A stretch of 64,000 nucleotides of DNA from Mytilus galloprovincialis (taxonomy: Eukaryota; Mollusca; Bivalvia; Mytilida; Mytilidae): NCBI RefSeq assembly GCF_965363235.1, contig NC_134845.1, forward strand, positions 68,973,261 to 69,037,260, written 5' to 3'. Both the position numbers and the translations under genes were made by a program. Shown one piece after another: positions 1 to 11,173 of this stretch. Every line of letters starts with the position of its first letter. Positions within the stretch are counted from its first letter, which is position 1. The notes below the pieces were generated by a model. That model saw nothing but the letters and a program-made list of their open reading frames with translations. It searched no databases and was not told where the DNA came from.

Positions 1-395
1 GCATGACTTCTGAATTGAACTACGGTGATAAAGTAATCAAAGACTTTCAAATTACCTTGTTTATATCTTTGATAAAGAATTAATTATTATATTTAAATAT
101 TAAACGAATCACAATTTTAAATTGTGCAATATAATATTATACAAAGGTGGTATAAATAAATAGATTGATGACAACATCACACTAACAAGGGAGGTAACTA
201 CTTTTAAAACTAACAAGAAAACTAGCCCGGTCGTTAAAGTATACATGAACAGCGGTTGTCAGATCAATATTATTTTAATCGAAGAAAATGTCGACGGATG
301 CAAAAGTCTTTATCAATTTAAACACTAAGGATGCGTGATCTTAACTTTTAAGTTTGGAGAGGTTGATATAAGATGATAATATAGAAGCGTAACTA
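1..395 (+). repeat. Left arm of a large inverted repeat
   Basis: This arm matches the reverse complement of 6540-6931 with roughly 80-90% identity by eye. Both share atgtcgacggatgcaaaag, gggaggtaactacttttaaa and, at the outer end, gcatgacttctgaattgaac. The window begins exactly inside the arm, so it may extend further left. Identity fades after about position 395. The pair encloses 6.9 kb with no convincing gene. It could be the terminal inverted repeat of a large non-autonomous DNA transposon or an inverted duplication; nothing here identifies a transposase family. Confidence 0.8.
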
Positions 396-1540
396 GCCTC
401 TATTACAAATAAAGCAAACTATATTTTGGCGAGGGAAAGGCTCAAGGACCCCGGAAGAACTGGAAAAAATTTTACAAAATTTTCGGACCTTTTCTTAATC
501 TAAAGCGCAAGTTTTGTCTTATTTATTTTATTATGTTCTGGTCTCGGAGCAAAATATATAGATCCAGTGTAAGACTTTTAGTATTTACATGTAGAAGCAA
601 TATCAAAATACATATGTAGGATGAAGAAAAAACAATGTAGTCTACATAGTCAAGTGTGTGGCTATTGTTAGTTTAAACATATTTATTAATAGTGGAAAGG
701 CAATGTTCTCCCCGGAACGGGGATGGAACCAGGAACTTCTGTTTTTGTAGTCCGATGCACTAACCCATGTTACTTTTGTATAATGAGTATCAATGGTCCG
801 GTTCCTCGTTGAAGACCCTCCCGCTACTTTCAAGATGAAGAGCAGGAATAAAAGCCCTGTTCATTAATAATTTGTATTTTTTCTATATATTGTGTGCGAT
901 TTTGTCCCGTGTACATTTACTCCACATCTCTTTATTTTCTATTTAAAACCTGGATACGGCTCAATGCTAGTTTTAGCCCTCCAATGCTAAAGGCCTAGGT
1001 CATATGTTTTTTTAAAATTATTTGATGCCGTGGGATTGGGATTTTTAGCTTTAATGTAACCCTTGTCAGCTTTAACTTGTGTTTACAGCAAAGATAGCCA
1101 GTTTTGTGTTCTGTAATATACTGTAACAGTTTAATTTTCCATGTCCGGTAGCATCGTAACTTCTCAAAACATCTTCCGAGCAATATCTGGACATCTGTGC
1201 CGTGGGCATGTACAAATGTACAATTGCCAAACCACACATGCCCGTTTTTGAGTCTTCGTAGATCTATTCCAACTTAAGTATTATTGAGTGTACGACAAGC
1301 AGAACATGATATTTTATACCATTGAATATTGAATCCATAGTCATAAAGATCGATTACTTGATTGGTGTTCCTTTAACGTAGCTGCAGAACAAAACGAGAG
1401 AGCTACTTTCGAATATTTCTACAATTTCAAGCAGTTTTCCACTCACAAACACAATAATATTTTCAACAATTATTAAAATAATTTTTTTTTACACTTTTTT
1501 ATTTTTATGTTGTTTTAAAATATCAATTTGACTTGAATTT
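396..1540. other. Non-coding, AT-rich interior of the inverted-repeat unit
   Basis: No exon or supported ORF is seen apart from the tRNA-like remnant listed separately. The short open frames here have no homology I recognise and are interrupted in every direction. Confidence 0.5.
700..790 (-). repeat. tRNA-like remnant, probably a tRNA-derived SINE head
   Basis: Read on the minus strand, gggttagtgcatcggact resembles a tRNA D arm and ctggttccatcccc resembles a T arm (box B). The spacing between them is about right for a tRNA-derived promoter. The acceptor stem does not pair convincingly, so I call this a SINE-type relic rather than a working tRNA gene. Confidence 0.4.
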
Positions 1541-1544
1541 TGGA

Positions 1545-1865
1545 TCCCGCTAAAATGTTTAACCCCGCCACATTCTAAATGTATGTGCCTGTCCCAAGTC
1601 AAGAGCCCGTTATTCAGTGGTTGTCGTTTGTTTATGTGTTACATTTTTGTTTTTCATTCAATTTTTGTACATAAATTAGGCCGTTAGTTTTCTTGTTTGA
1701 ATTGTTTTGCATTGTTATTTCAGGCCCTTTTATAGCTTACTATGTGGTATGGGCTTTGCTCATTGTTGAAGGCCGTACGGTGACTTATAGTTGTTAATTT
1801 CTGTGTTATTTTGGACTCTTGTGGAGAGTTGTCTCATTGACAATCATACCACATCTTCTTTTTTA
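1545..1865 (+). repeat. Mussel interspersed repeat (gccgtacggtg family)
   Basis: The copy contains gaaggccgtacggtgactta and ends near ggagagttgtctcattgac and cataccacatcttctttt. The same block recurs at 3700, 8640, 11230, 14530, 35935 and 63235 on the plus strand and at 2240, 8310, 19980 and 53155 on the minus strand. It also carries a 5' segment with cctgtcccaagtcaagag. It has no coding capacity. Family membership is judged only from recurrence inside this window and my memory of mussel sequence. Confidence 0.8.
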
Positions 1866-2239
1866 TATTTATATGAGTATATTAAATATACATGTATATA
1901 CCAAGCTAAGTCAGTTTATATCTTGTTTATCGTCTGACTGTACAAAAGGCTAGGAGAGCTACTTTGATAGATCAGGTTGACTGATAAGCTGTCTATATAA
2001 AGTAATGGGACAATGCATGACATGAAGACATCACCAAATCACCGTACATGTATGTAATACTCAAAAAGACATCCAGAGCTTACCAAAGTCATCAACTACC
2101 CACCAACAGGCCGTGAGCTCTGGTTGGCTCTTAATTCAAATCCAAGAGCACAGCAAAATGTCAAAATATTCTATTCAAACTGGGTGACCTGGGAGAAAAA
2201 CATTGAAACTTTCCAAAGAAATACACCCCCCCCCCTCAA

Positions 2240-2420
2240 CTTTTTAAGAAGGAGATATGGTATTATTGCAAATGAGTCAACTACATGTATCCCACAAAGT
2301 TCAAATGTAGTGGATGTAAGCAGTTATATACAAGCAACCATATAACCTTCAACAATGAGAAAAAAACATACGGTATTGTCGGCTACAATAGTCCATGAAA
2401 TGAAAAATATGAAACAGTTC
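2240..2420 (-). repeat. Mussel interspersed repeat, inverted copy
   Basis: The reverse complement shows the same tail (catacc... tcttctt) and the block around cattgttgaaggttatatgg. The copy is diverged and preceded by a C-run at about 2228. Confidence 0.65.
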
Positions 2421-3699
2421 AATTGAGAAAAATAACGGCCTATTTCAAAACAACATAAATTACGAAAAACAAATATGAAGACATCAACAAACGACAACCA
2501 CTGAACTACATGCTCCTGAGTTGGAACAGGCACATGCAATATATGGCGGAGTTTAACATGTTTGTGAGTGCTCACTCCTCCCCTGAACCTGAAACAGTTT
2601 GTTACAGCACAGCATAAGAACAAACTATACAAATCATCGGAAAAGGGCTTAACGCATGAGATCGATACAAAACAGATGAAAAAAAAAAAACATCTAACAA
2701 AAACACATACCGAATGTGGCAGGGTATTTATACATCGTTTTCAAACAATCAAAGTACTGAAGTACTGAACATCGAATGACTGCAAGTTCTTTTGGATTGT
2801 CACCAGCACTTGTTTCAGAAAAAAATATCACATCTCTATACCTGAAAGTGAGGTTAATATACAGATAAAATTTTCTTTCTGAGACAAGTTCTTGCGTGTA
2901 TGGTGAATAAATGACAGGGAATCAACTTCAACGTAATATCTTGTATATGTCCTGTAGTATATTGTAGTGATACAAATCAGTACATTCTGGTTTGTTTGTA
3001 TATGTTATATTAATATTTGTATATTACAGTTACTACATCTTGTATATATGATTTTCATCCATTTGTATATCATTCTATTTTACTATATTAATAATAGTAC
3101 AGTGCAAGTGCATGGTGGACACTCTTCTGTAATAACTCGATTTTTCTAATAGATTGGATTTGAGTAGGTCTTCATATTTCTCCCAAAACTCAGTACACAT
3201 ATTCTCTATCATATGATCTTTTTAATTTTAATGCCAAATATAGAGTTTTGACCCTCAATTTCACGGTCCACTAGACATGGAAAATGATAGTTCTAGTGGG
3301 TCATTTATGTACTATGGACATATTCTTATTCAAATTCTTTATTAAAGAAGTTAGTAAATTTAGTTCAGATAAAAATACTAAATTTGTAAATTAGACGAAC
3401 TAATCTAATAAAAAGGTATATCTCTGATTTCGTTATACTTATGTGTATGAGAACATTAATATAGATATGAATTTTAATAAGATTATTGAACGAACGCGTT
3501 CAATCTTAGGATTTTATTCTTATCAATTTGGCCGAGGCAAAAACAAATAAACGTCTTTCAAGCCAAAGTTAATATGTTTGCTATACACACACTAGGTTTT
3601 TATTAAACTTGGTAATCAATCATTAATCAAAAATACAGTCCTAGATAATAAAAAATCATAAAATATTTGGTCTAGTAAATAATCACACACAAAAACAGT

Positions 3700-3940
3700 A
3701 GTTGTCGTTTGTTGATGTGGTTCTCGCTTCTCGTTTTTTACATAGTTTAGACCGTTGGTTTTCCCGTTTGAATGGTTTTACACTAGTCATTTTTGGGGAT
3801 CTTTATAACTTGCTATTCGGTGTGAGCCAAGGAATCGTGTTGAAGAGGGTACTTTGACCTATAATAGTTTACTTTTACAAACTGTGACTTGGATGGAGAG
3901 TTGTCTCATTGGCACTCATACCATATCTTCTTATATCTAT
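3700..3940 (+). repeat. Mussel interspersed repeat
   Basis: It carries gttgtcgtttgttgatgtgg at the start and tggagagttgtctcattggc, then actcataccatatcttctta, at the end. It belongs to the subtype that also lies inside the foldback element at 14530 (shared gtgagccaa ... cgtgttgaaga). Confidence 0.7.
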
Positions 3941-3959
3941 ATGTCATTTCGATATGTTT

Positions 3960-4470
3960 AATGGGGGTCTGGGGCTGGCATGTCAGTTACGGCTAGTAGT
4001 TCTTTGGCAATTTATGAATCATATTTATTTTGCGTAGTTTCTTTTGTTTACTTTTCTGACATCGGACTCGGATTTCTTTTAAACTGAGTTTTTCTGTACA
4101 TATTTGTGTGTGTTTGTTTATTTTACATTAGTTGAATAGTTGGAGGGTTGAGATCTCACAAAGCATGCTTAACCCCGCCGCATTTTTGCGCCTGTCCCAA
4201 GTCAGGAGAATCCGGTCTTTGTTAGTTTTTTGTGTGTTTTTTTTTTCTAAGTTAAGTGTGACGTCCATTTTCACATTACTAGTATATATTTTTATTTAGA
4301 GACCAGCTGAAGCCCGCCTCTGGTTGAGGGATTTTCTCGTTGTGTTGAAGACCCATTGGTGGCCTTCGGCTGTGCTCTTTGGTTAGGCTGTTGTCTCTTT
4401 TACACATTTTTTGTTTCCATTCTCAATTTTATTGATTGATCAATCGATTGATTGATTGATTGATCATTTT
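3960..4470 (+). repeat. Second mussel interspersed repeat, with (gatt)n tail
   Basis: Recognisable blocks are cggactcggatttcttttaa, gttgagatctcacaaagcat, cctgtcccaagtcaggag and gaagacccattggtg. It ends at ccattctcaattttattgat followed by a gattgatt microsatellite (about 4430-4467). A 3' fragment of the same family occurs at 10525-10640. No ORF is seen. Confidence 0.7.
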
Positions 4471-4844
4471 ACTTCAAGCAAAGTCATTATCATTTGAGAA
4501 TCCTTTATTTGTATCGTAGTGTTAATTTCACCAATGAAACTCTACAGTAATTTTTGTCTTAATATTAAATTTCTTTGTAATGACCGTCTGATTAAAATAA
4601 GACAGGCAAGAATATGAAATATGAAAACTTATTTGGCCTTCAATGTCTCAACCTTTTTTAATGTGAGTAACTTCATTGTTCAGTTAGATTTCGATTTTGA
4701 TATTGTTTTCGCAAGCTTCCATAATAGATTTCCGGTAATTGTTCTGCATAAAACCCTATGGGAAAGCACATTGACTTCATTTTCCAAACGTTTATTGGAA
4801 CCCAATAATTTGGCAAGGTGTTGCAACCTTTTATGTAAAGAAGT

Positions 4845-5098
4845 TACAGCCGATTGCATTGAGTGTGTAGGCAAAGGTAGCATCCTTGGTTAGCTTGCTT
4901 GTATTATTCGATTAGGTAAACTACCCTCCTTTCAGAGTAGGCTAGTTCGACAGATAACCAATCAATCTGTCTGTAGGACTAGGATCCTTCTACAGGAGGG
5001 TAGTATACCTTACCTAATAATGACTTCACAGTTCAGCTAACAAGCAAGCAAACAAAAGATATAACCTTTGTCTACACACTCTATGTAATCAGCTGTAA
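4845..5098. repeat. Long hairpin (imperfect palindrome)
   Basis: The left arm (about 4845-4938) contains gagtgtgtaggcaaagg and gttagcttgcttgt. The right arm (about 4995-5098) contains their complements, acaagcaagc and ctttgtctacacactc. The loop is about 55 nt. A further inverted match links 4720-4770 with 6075-6130 (ggtaattgttctgcataaaa and its complement), so hairpins are nested inside the larger inverted repeat. Confidence 0.8.
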
Positions 5099-5669
5099 TG
5101 AAAATGCGGAGTTTGTGAGACCAGGCTCAATCAGCCAGTCGGTAGCAGCCAGTTTTCAAATATTTGTATAAACACAAATGTTGCATAAGACTCAAATGTA
5201 CTTCAAATGTTTTAATTAATAAATAACCACTATATTATCAAATCAATCGCTTTCGATATATTACACAGCGTACTGCCCGCTTTACGTTTTAAATAGTCAA
5301 CACTTTTGAGTGTTTATAGAATCGTAAATAATAATGATTTTTTTTTAAATGATGGCAAAATTGCACTATTGTGTGAAATACTTTCCTTATTATCGGCATC
5401 CTGTCAAATAGCTCATGAAACTGAATAATAATTATTCTGCATTAAAAGAAACCTTTAACTTTTTGCCACACAAAACTGTTTTTACAAAACATTCTACCTC
5501 TGAACTAGTGGATTCCGCTTAAATATGATTGGACAAAAGATTTATTTTTTTGTATTCGAAGTATGGTGGGCAAGAACATTATTTATTAGCTAAAAAAGAT
5601 TAATCCGTGTTATAAATTAACTTGTAATTTTGATCAAGTAGGCCCTAGATCTCTAACTTACGTTCTCAC

Positions 5670-6065
5670 CTAGTGCAGAAAAAAGTATTGCCGCAGATTT
5701 TTTTTATTAACTGTCCGGTAAGGGTTGGGTAGGGTATCCGACCTCAACTTTAGACCTACTTTAGAAAAAAAAACTAAGCAGAACAACAACCTGGATTTTT
5801 CTACTGTAGACCTCAGCTACCCAGCTTCCCTTTGCACCTAGTGGGGACAATTTTTATTACATTTTCGGTAAAGGTGGGGCTGGGTGTTCGACCCCAACTT
5901 TGGACCTATCTTTGAAAAAATAAGCCAAACAGCAACCTTGTTTTTTTTTATCCAGCTTCCCAGCTCCCCTTTACACATTGTGCGGACAAAAGTATTGCCG
6001 TAGAAATTTGTTTATTAACTTTTATGTAATGATGGGATAGGTTGGGTAACTGAGGTCCACTTGAA
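5670..6065. repeat. Diverged tandem repeat, about three units
   Basis: Three successive blocks contain variants of agtattgccg, then a poly-T stretch, then gtaaggtgggg-like sequence and ccagcttccc. Unit length is about 150 bp. Copies differ from each other by many substitutions, so the array is old. Confidence 0.6.
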
Positions 6066-6539
6066 AAAAAAAAATGCAGGGACTCCAATGTGGTTTTATG
6101 CAGAACAATTACCTGAAATCTATGGTAGTTTGCAAAATAAGTAATATGTTGGCAAATAATGAAAGCACGCTTCTTAATTAATAGACATAGAAATAAAGAG
6201 AAACCGTATAATAACCAATAACAATCTCCCAGAGACAAACTACATTACATTTTAACACCATTATTCTAGCTATTTGATTTATTTCTTGGTCCATTGTCTC
6301 TATCATTTATATTTTTGTCCACTATTCTCAATTCCAATATCCCCCATCAACGGCCTCTAGTTAATATCACCTTATAGTCTTCACAAATAAGCAAAACTAA
6401 TACCGAATAGGCTCCAAATGGCAAAATAATTGAATGCTTTAATATCCCCGTTTGAATTGTGAAATTGCAGAAATTTGTTTTTTAATCAATTGATCAAGCA
6501 AAATACATTATCGTCCTCGATGTTCGTAAAATACTGGCA

Positions 6540-6931
6540 GATGGACCTTGGTATTCAATTCTAATAATCTTGGATCGACCTTTCTAAACTTAAAAGTAAA
6601 GTTCACCCACCCATATTGTTCAGATTGTTAAAGACTTTTGCATCCGTCGACATTATCTTCGATTAAGTAGTATTGATCTCACAACCACTGTGCATGTATA
6701 CTTTAACGACCGGGCTAGTTTTCGTGTCAGTTTTAAAAGTAGTTACCTCCCTTGTTAGTGTGATGTTGTCTATTTATTTGTACCACCTTTATATGATATT
6801 ATATTGTACAATTTAAATTTGTGATTCGTTTAATATTTAAATATAATAATTAATTCTTTATCAAAGATATAAACAAGGTAATTTGAAAGTCTTTGATTAC
6901 TTTATCACCGTAGTTCAATTCAGAAGTCATG
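6540..6931 (-). repeat. Right arm of the large inverted repeat
   Basis: Reverse-complement partner of 1-395. The match is best from 6630 to 6931 and continues more weakly to about 6540. It ends sharply at agaagtcatgc (6931), after which the sequence is unrelated to anything else in the window. That sharp edge looks like an element boundary, but the matching left flank lies outside the window, so a target-site duplication cannot be tested. Confidence 0.8.
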
Positions 6932-7214
6932 CGGTCTATTTTGTCTACATTATGTTGAATGAATACCGGAGTGTTTGCATAAGCAACATTTACTATCAAT
7001 GACTGTACATCAAGAAAAGAAAACATTTTACATTATAAATCGAGAAATAATTAAAATTATATACAAAACTTTATGTTCACCCTTTTGGTATGTAACAAAA
7101 ATCGACAACATTGTTATAATTTCATTATCTGAAGCACCTTTAATGAATGACAAATGCCAACATTGTCATTTTTTGAATGACAATTAAAAACAGTGTGGGG
7201 AAGATAAATTGAAC

Positions 7215-7535
7215 ACACTTTCGTTTTTCGTTTTTCGTTTTTTGTTTTTGTGAAATCAAAAATGAAAAATGAAAACACTTTCATTTTTCGATTTTAGTTT
7301 TTGAGAAATCAAAAATGAAAAATGAAAATACTTTTGTTTTTCGTTTTTCGTTTTGTGAAATAAAAAACGAAAAACGAAAACACTTTTGTTTTTCATTTTG
7401 GTTTTTAAGAAATCAAAAACGAAAAATGAAAACACTTTCGTTTTTCATTTTGGTTTTTAAGAAATCAAAAACGAAAAATAAAAACACTTTCGTTTTTTAT
7501 TTTTTGTTTTTGATATTTCAAAACGAAAAACGAAT
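7215..7535. repeat. Hairpin-forming minisatellite
   Basis: About six units of 52-60 bp. Each unit is itself nearly palindromic: a T-rich half such as cgtttttcgttttt, a short centre (gtgaaatc or aagaaatc), and an A-rich half such as aaaacgaaaaacgaaaaca. The open frame across it is a by-product of the low-complexity repeat and not a gene. Confidence 0.85.
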
Positions 7536-8305
7536 GGACGCAGATATACATGGACCTGTCTCCTAGGTTATAAATACTGCATTGTAGAGGTTAATCATTT
7601 TACAACACTATGTAGACAAACCATACACTTATAATTTAACTTCAATTGGCTGTTCATAATTATCATAATTATTTTGTTACGCTACGTAGTCTTTATCAGT
7701 CGTGTATGTTTACGTTTATATTGGATATATAACATGTTTATCTGATGTGTATGTTAGAAAAAAAAATATGTATTCGGTATTCATGGTATTATACACAATG
7801 TATTTTAAACCGTTTTTCCCGTATTTTCCTCATACATTTCTGGTTGCTGCAATTGATTATTTGGAACATGTTGAATCAATGCAATGTGATATACTTTCTT
7901 GTTTGTGAACAATTAATTAAAGATAAATTCAGGTATGTTTCCTCCTAAACAATCATTTCTTCCATTTTCTTATTTTATATAATAGTAAGTTTCCTATTTT
8001 TCTTTTAAATTCAACCTGTATTATACCATGCACAATAAATTGTATATTTCAACAATGAAATTTGACAAACTACCAAAACTGTTCCCTAATACTGCACCAA
8101 CACATCCGTTTACGACGTTTCCCCACTGTGATTAGTTTGCTTTTCACATTTCCTCCCGCAATATACATGGCTTTTGGAGAGAAACAAACTCACCAAGGTC
8201 AAGTGTTCTTCCAATTTGATATTTGTGGAATATTTAATCATTTATGTTTTGCAGGAGACCAGTATTGTGTTGGCATTTACATGTTTTTTCACTTGAACTT
8301 ATGTT
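7536..8305. other. No gene seen
   Basis: AT-rich sequence with short chance ORFs only. I see no splice-bounded exon, RNA gene or repeat that recurs in the window. Confidence 0.5.
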
Positions 8306-8309
8306 GTTA

Positions 8310-8885
8310 AAAAATAAGGAGATGTGGTATGATTGCCATCATGAGACAACTATCCACCTAAGTTCATGTCAAATGGATGTAAGCAATTTAAGGCAACTAT
8401 ACGGCTTTTAACAATGAGAAAAAAATAAAAAATGCCTTGACAAAACAAGTAGGAAACAAACGGATTTATTACAAAACATTTTACGACAAAAAAGAAGAGA
8501 GACATGACCTAAGGATAACTACTGCACAACATGCTCCTTACTTGGGATGAATATCGATGAAAGATTTAATCTAATTATGTCTTTGCTCCTGTTATATAGA
8601 GCTATTGATTTTTTAAAGATATGTTATTGGTTAAAGGGAAAAATGGAAACATTCTGTATGTACATGAATGCGACTGTCCCACGTAAGGAGCATGTTTTTT
8701 GTTTGGTATATTAAATAGTTTTCTCGTATGGATTGTTTAACATTTCTGAGATTTAGAGACCTTTGCGGTATAGGCTTTGTTCATTGCTGAATGCCGTACG
8801 GTGATCTATATCTGTTAATATCTATGTCATTTGATCTCTTTTGACGAGTTGTATCATTGGAAATCATACCAAGTCTTCTTTACTT
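8310..8885. repeat. Two opposed copies of the mussel interspersed repeat
   Basis: 8310-8425 is a minus-strand copy (agatgtggtatgattgcca ... gagacaactatccacc). 8640-8885 is a plus-strand copy (gaatgccgtacggtgatcta ... catacc). The pair forms a loose inverted repeat separated by about 200 bp. Confidence 0.7.
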
Positions 8886-9049
8886 TATTTACAAGATTTA
8901 ATTTTTTTATTGTCAAGAATAAAAAGTCCCTAAGGAAGTGAGTGAGTCATCTTCAGTCTATGATAACATAGTGTAAGAAAAAGGAACTCAATAAAAAAAA
9001 AAATTCGAGCTATACAAGTGAATAGATTTTGCTGTATAAGATTGAAGTT

Positions 9050-9300
9050 GGTCATATATTTTTATATAAATGGTTAAATGAAATTTGATGCGACTGTCAT
9101 ACAAGTGACAGGTTTAGCGCTATATAATCAGGTTCAATCAACCCTTTTCTACATTTGAAAGTGCCTGTACCATGTCAGGATAAAAACAGTTGTTGTCCAT
9201 TCGTTTGATGTGTTTTATCATTTCATTTTGTCATTTGATTAGGGACTTTCCGGATTTAATTTTTCTTGGAATATAATGTTTTGTGATTTTACTTTTAACA
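9050..9300 (+). repeat. Interspersed repeat (gatgcgactgtcatacaag family)
   Basis: It shares gatgcgactgtcatacaagt, cctgtaccatgtcagga, cagttgttgtccattcgttt and gggactttcc with 56425-56660. No coding capacity is seen. The family is unassigned. Confidence 0.75.
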
Positions 9301-9789
9301 ACGTCTTATATAATTTCAGATGACGATTGTCGTCAAAATACTAGCAAGAATTCAATTAACAATAAACGTTTTCGCTTCAGATATTACTGTATTTTTTTTT
9401 AATTATTAGTGGTGACCGGGACGGGGATTCCTGAGGCAGCTCAGCAGCGTCTCATGTATGCTTGAAAAGAAATTGAAAGAGAAACGAGATTTATCCAGTT
9501 ATATTTCAATAATTGATTCACTTCTTTATTTTGAATTTACTATAGAGAGCCGGCATGATTTCACAAAGGTGTAACTAGGAAAACGACTATCTGATTTTCT
9601 TAAGCATATGAAAGATAAAATTCAGATTAAATGGTGACTTTCTACTACAACGCATGTGTTTGGGCGTAAAAAAACTTGAACACCGATTGTGTGATGTGTA
9701 TTAATAATTCTACTATTATATCTTAAATATTGTTTGAGAAAAAATTTACGTTTCGAATTGGCATAGTAACAATAGTATTGAAGGGTGTT

Positions 9790-10150
9790 ATTATAAGTCT
9801 GATACCTTTTTAAACCACTGGGTCGATGCCACTGTTGGTGGACGTTTCGTCCCCAAAGGTTACACCAGCCCGGTAGTTAACACTTCGGTGTTGTCATTAA
9901 TATCAATAATGTGGTCATTTTTATAAATTTCCTGTTTACAAAACTTTGAATTTTTCGACAAACTAAGGATTTTCTTATCCCAGGCATAGATTACCTTAGC
10001 CATTTTTGGCACAATTTTTTGGAATTTTGGATCCTCAATGCTCTTCAACTTGTTTGGCTTTATAAATATTTTGATATGATCGTCACTGATGAGTTTTAGG
10101 TAGACAAAACGCGCATCTGGCGTACTAAATTATAAGCCTGGTTCCTTTGA
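9790..10150 (+). repeat. Hammerhead-bearing short retroelement, single unit
   Basis: The unit begins actgggtcgatgcc and ends with a decayed hammerhead at 10080-10123, followed by ctaaattataagcctggt. The core ctgatgag is present, but the GAAA box reads caaaac, so self-cleavage is not expected. A headless, tail-less relative lies at about 58140-58320. The 5' block resembles that of the tandem dimer at 38580-39295, so both belong to one broad family. Confidence 0.7.
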
Positions 10151-10524
10151 TAACTATTTAAGGGGATACTAAACATTTATATGAGCTCTCAATAATGACG
10201 ATTTCAGTATATACACAAACGAGAATTAACCTGCAGAACTGAATTTAAATAAATTAAATACTAACAATGAACACTGCCCTTTCGTGGCTCTTAATATCCA
10301 TATCTTTCATGGGAAGCCTAATACCAAAATGTATGATAAAAGAGATGTTACTGAAAAATTATTACACCAGGGTTTTCGATATCACAAACTAGTCAAACCA
10401 TTTACCAACTGTTTTCATCGGTACAAGGACATCATTCGTAAATATACATTAACATGCATACATCATATACAGTGTACGTTCAGGTAGTTTACATCCCATA
10501 TTTCATGGTAATATTCTTTACAAA

Positions 10525-10640
10525 GCATAAAAATATCGGGATTTTCTCGCTGCTTTGAAGACCCATTGGCTGTTTTCTACTCTTTGGTAGGGGTGTTGTC
10601 TCTTTGACAAATTCACCATTTCCATGCTCAATTTTATATA
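10525..10640 (+). repeat. 3' fragment of an interspersed repeat
   Basis: gaagacccattggctgtttt ... gtgttgtctctttgac ... ccatgctcaattttat matches the end of the 3960-4470 repeat. The open frame crossing it on the minus strand is therefore not a gene. Confidence 0.65.
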
Positions 10641-10905
10641 ATTTTAGATGTAGTTCTGTGTTAAAACTTTTATATGAAAGACAAATATTGTCGACATTGA
10701 ACTTGCTGAAGACACAAAAAAGAAATCCTTTTGGAAAGAGATCGAACATAACATAAAAAACGAATGAATTGACTGAAATAATTTTATAAAAAGAATTGAA
10801 TTAACCACATTGGATACATTTGAAAATTGAATGAAAGATATAACAAGACAAAAAATATATCATTCAAACTTTTAGATAGCATCAATATCAAAGTCCATAC
10901 TTTAA

Positions 10906-10911
10906 TTTATT
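10906..10911 (-). terminator. Polyadenylation signal of the receptor gene
   Basis: AATAAA on the minus strand, 215 nt after the stop codon. The same hexamer occurs at the equivalent place (63637-63642) downstream of the paralogous last exon, and similarity between the two copies fades out soon after both. Confidence 0.6.
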
Positions 10912-11125
10912 TTTTAGTGAATCCGAACAATATAACAAAACACAACAATAAATAAAATATTCAAGCTAGCAACTAGTTTTACAAATATCATGTACAAAAC
11001 CAATATGTTATTTGGTATAACATCCTTATATTCATCGTGCAAATAAGCTGAATGGTTTCACTTATTATCAAATATAAAAGTTTTGACTTCTTTATTGGCT
11101 TGTATATTCTCTCATTTTATTTCTT

Positions 11126-11173
11126 CTATGCCCGAACATTGTCGTTGATGCTAAGTCGGGATTTTGGACGGTC
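11126..11173 (-). CDS. Receptor terminal coding exon 21
   Basis: The acceptor (ccatgtag) precedes GACCGTCC. In phase 0 the exon encodes DRPKSRLSINDNVRA and a stop. The paralogous exon at 63854-63910 gives DRPKSRLSINDNSRAQAK. The TCC/TCA difference between copies is silent in this frame, which supports it over the alternative open frame (TVQNPDLASTT). A 3' UTR of about 220-330 nt follows. Confidence 0.8.
   Translation of the reverse strand, partial: DRPKSRLSINDNVRA

Noticed and set aside
7315-7566. ORF rich in Phe/Lys/Asn
   Set aside because: Direct translation of the hairpin minisatellite.
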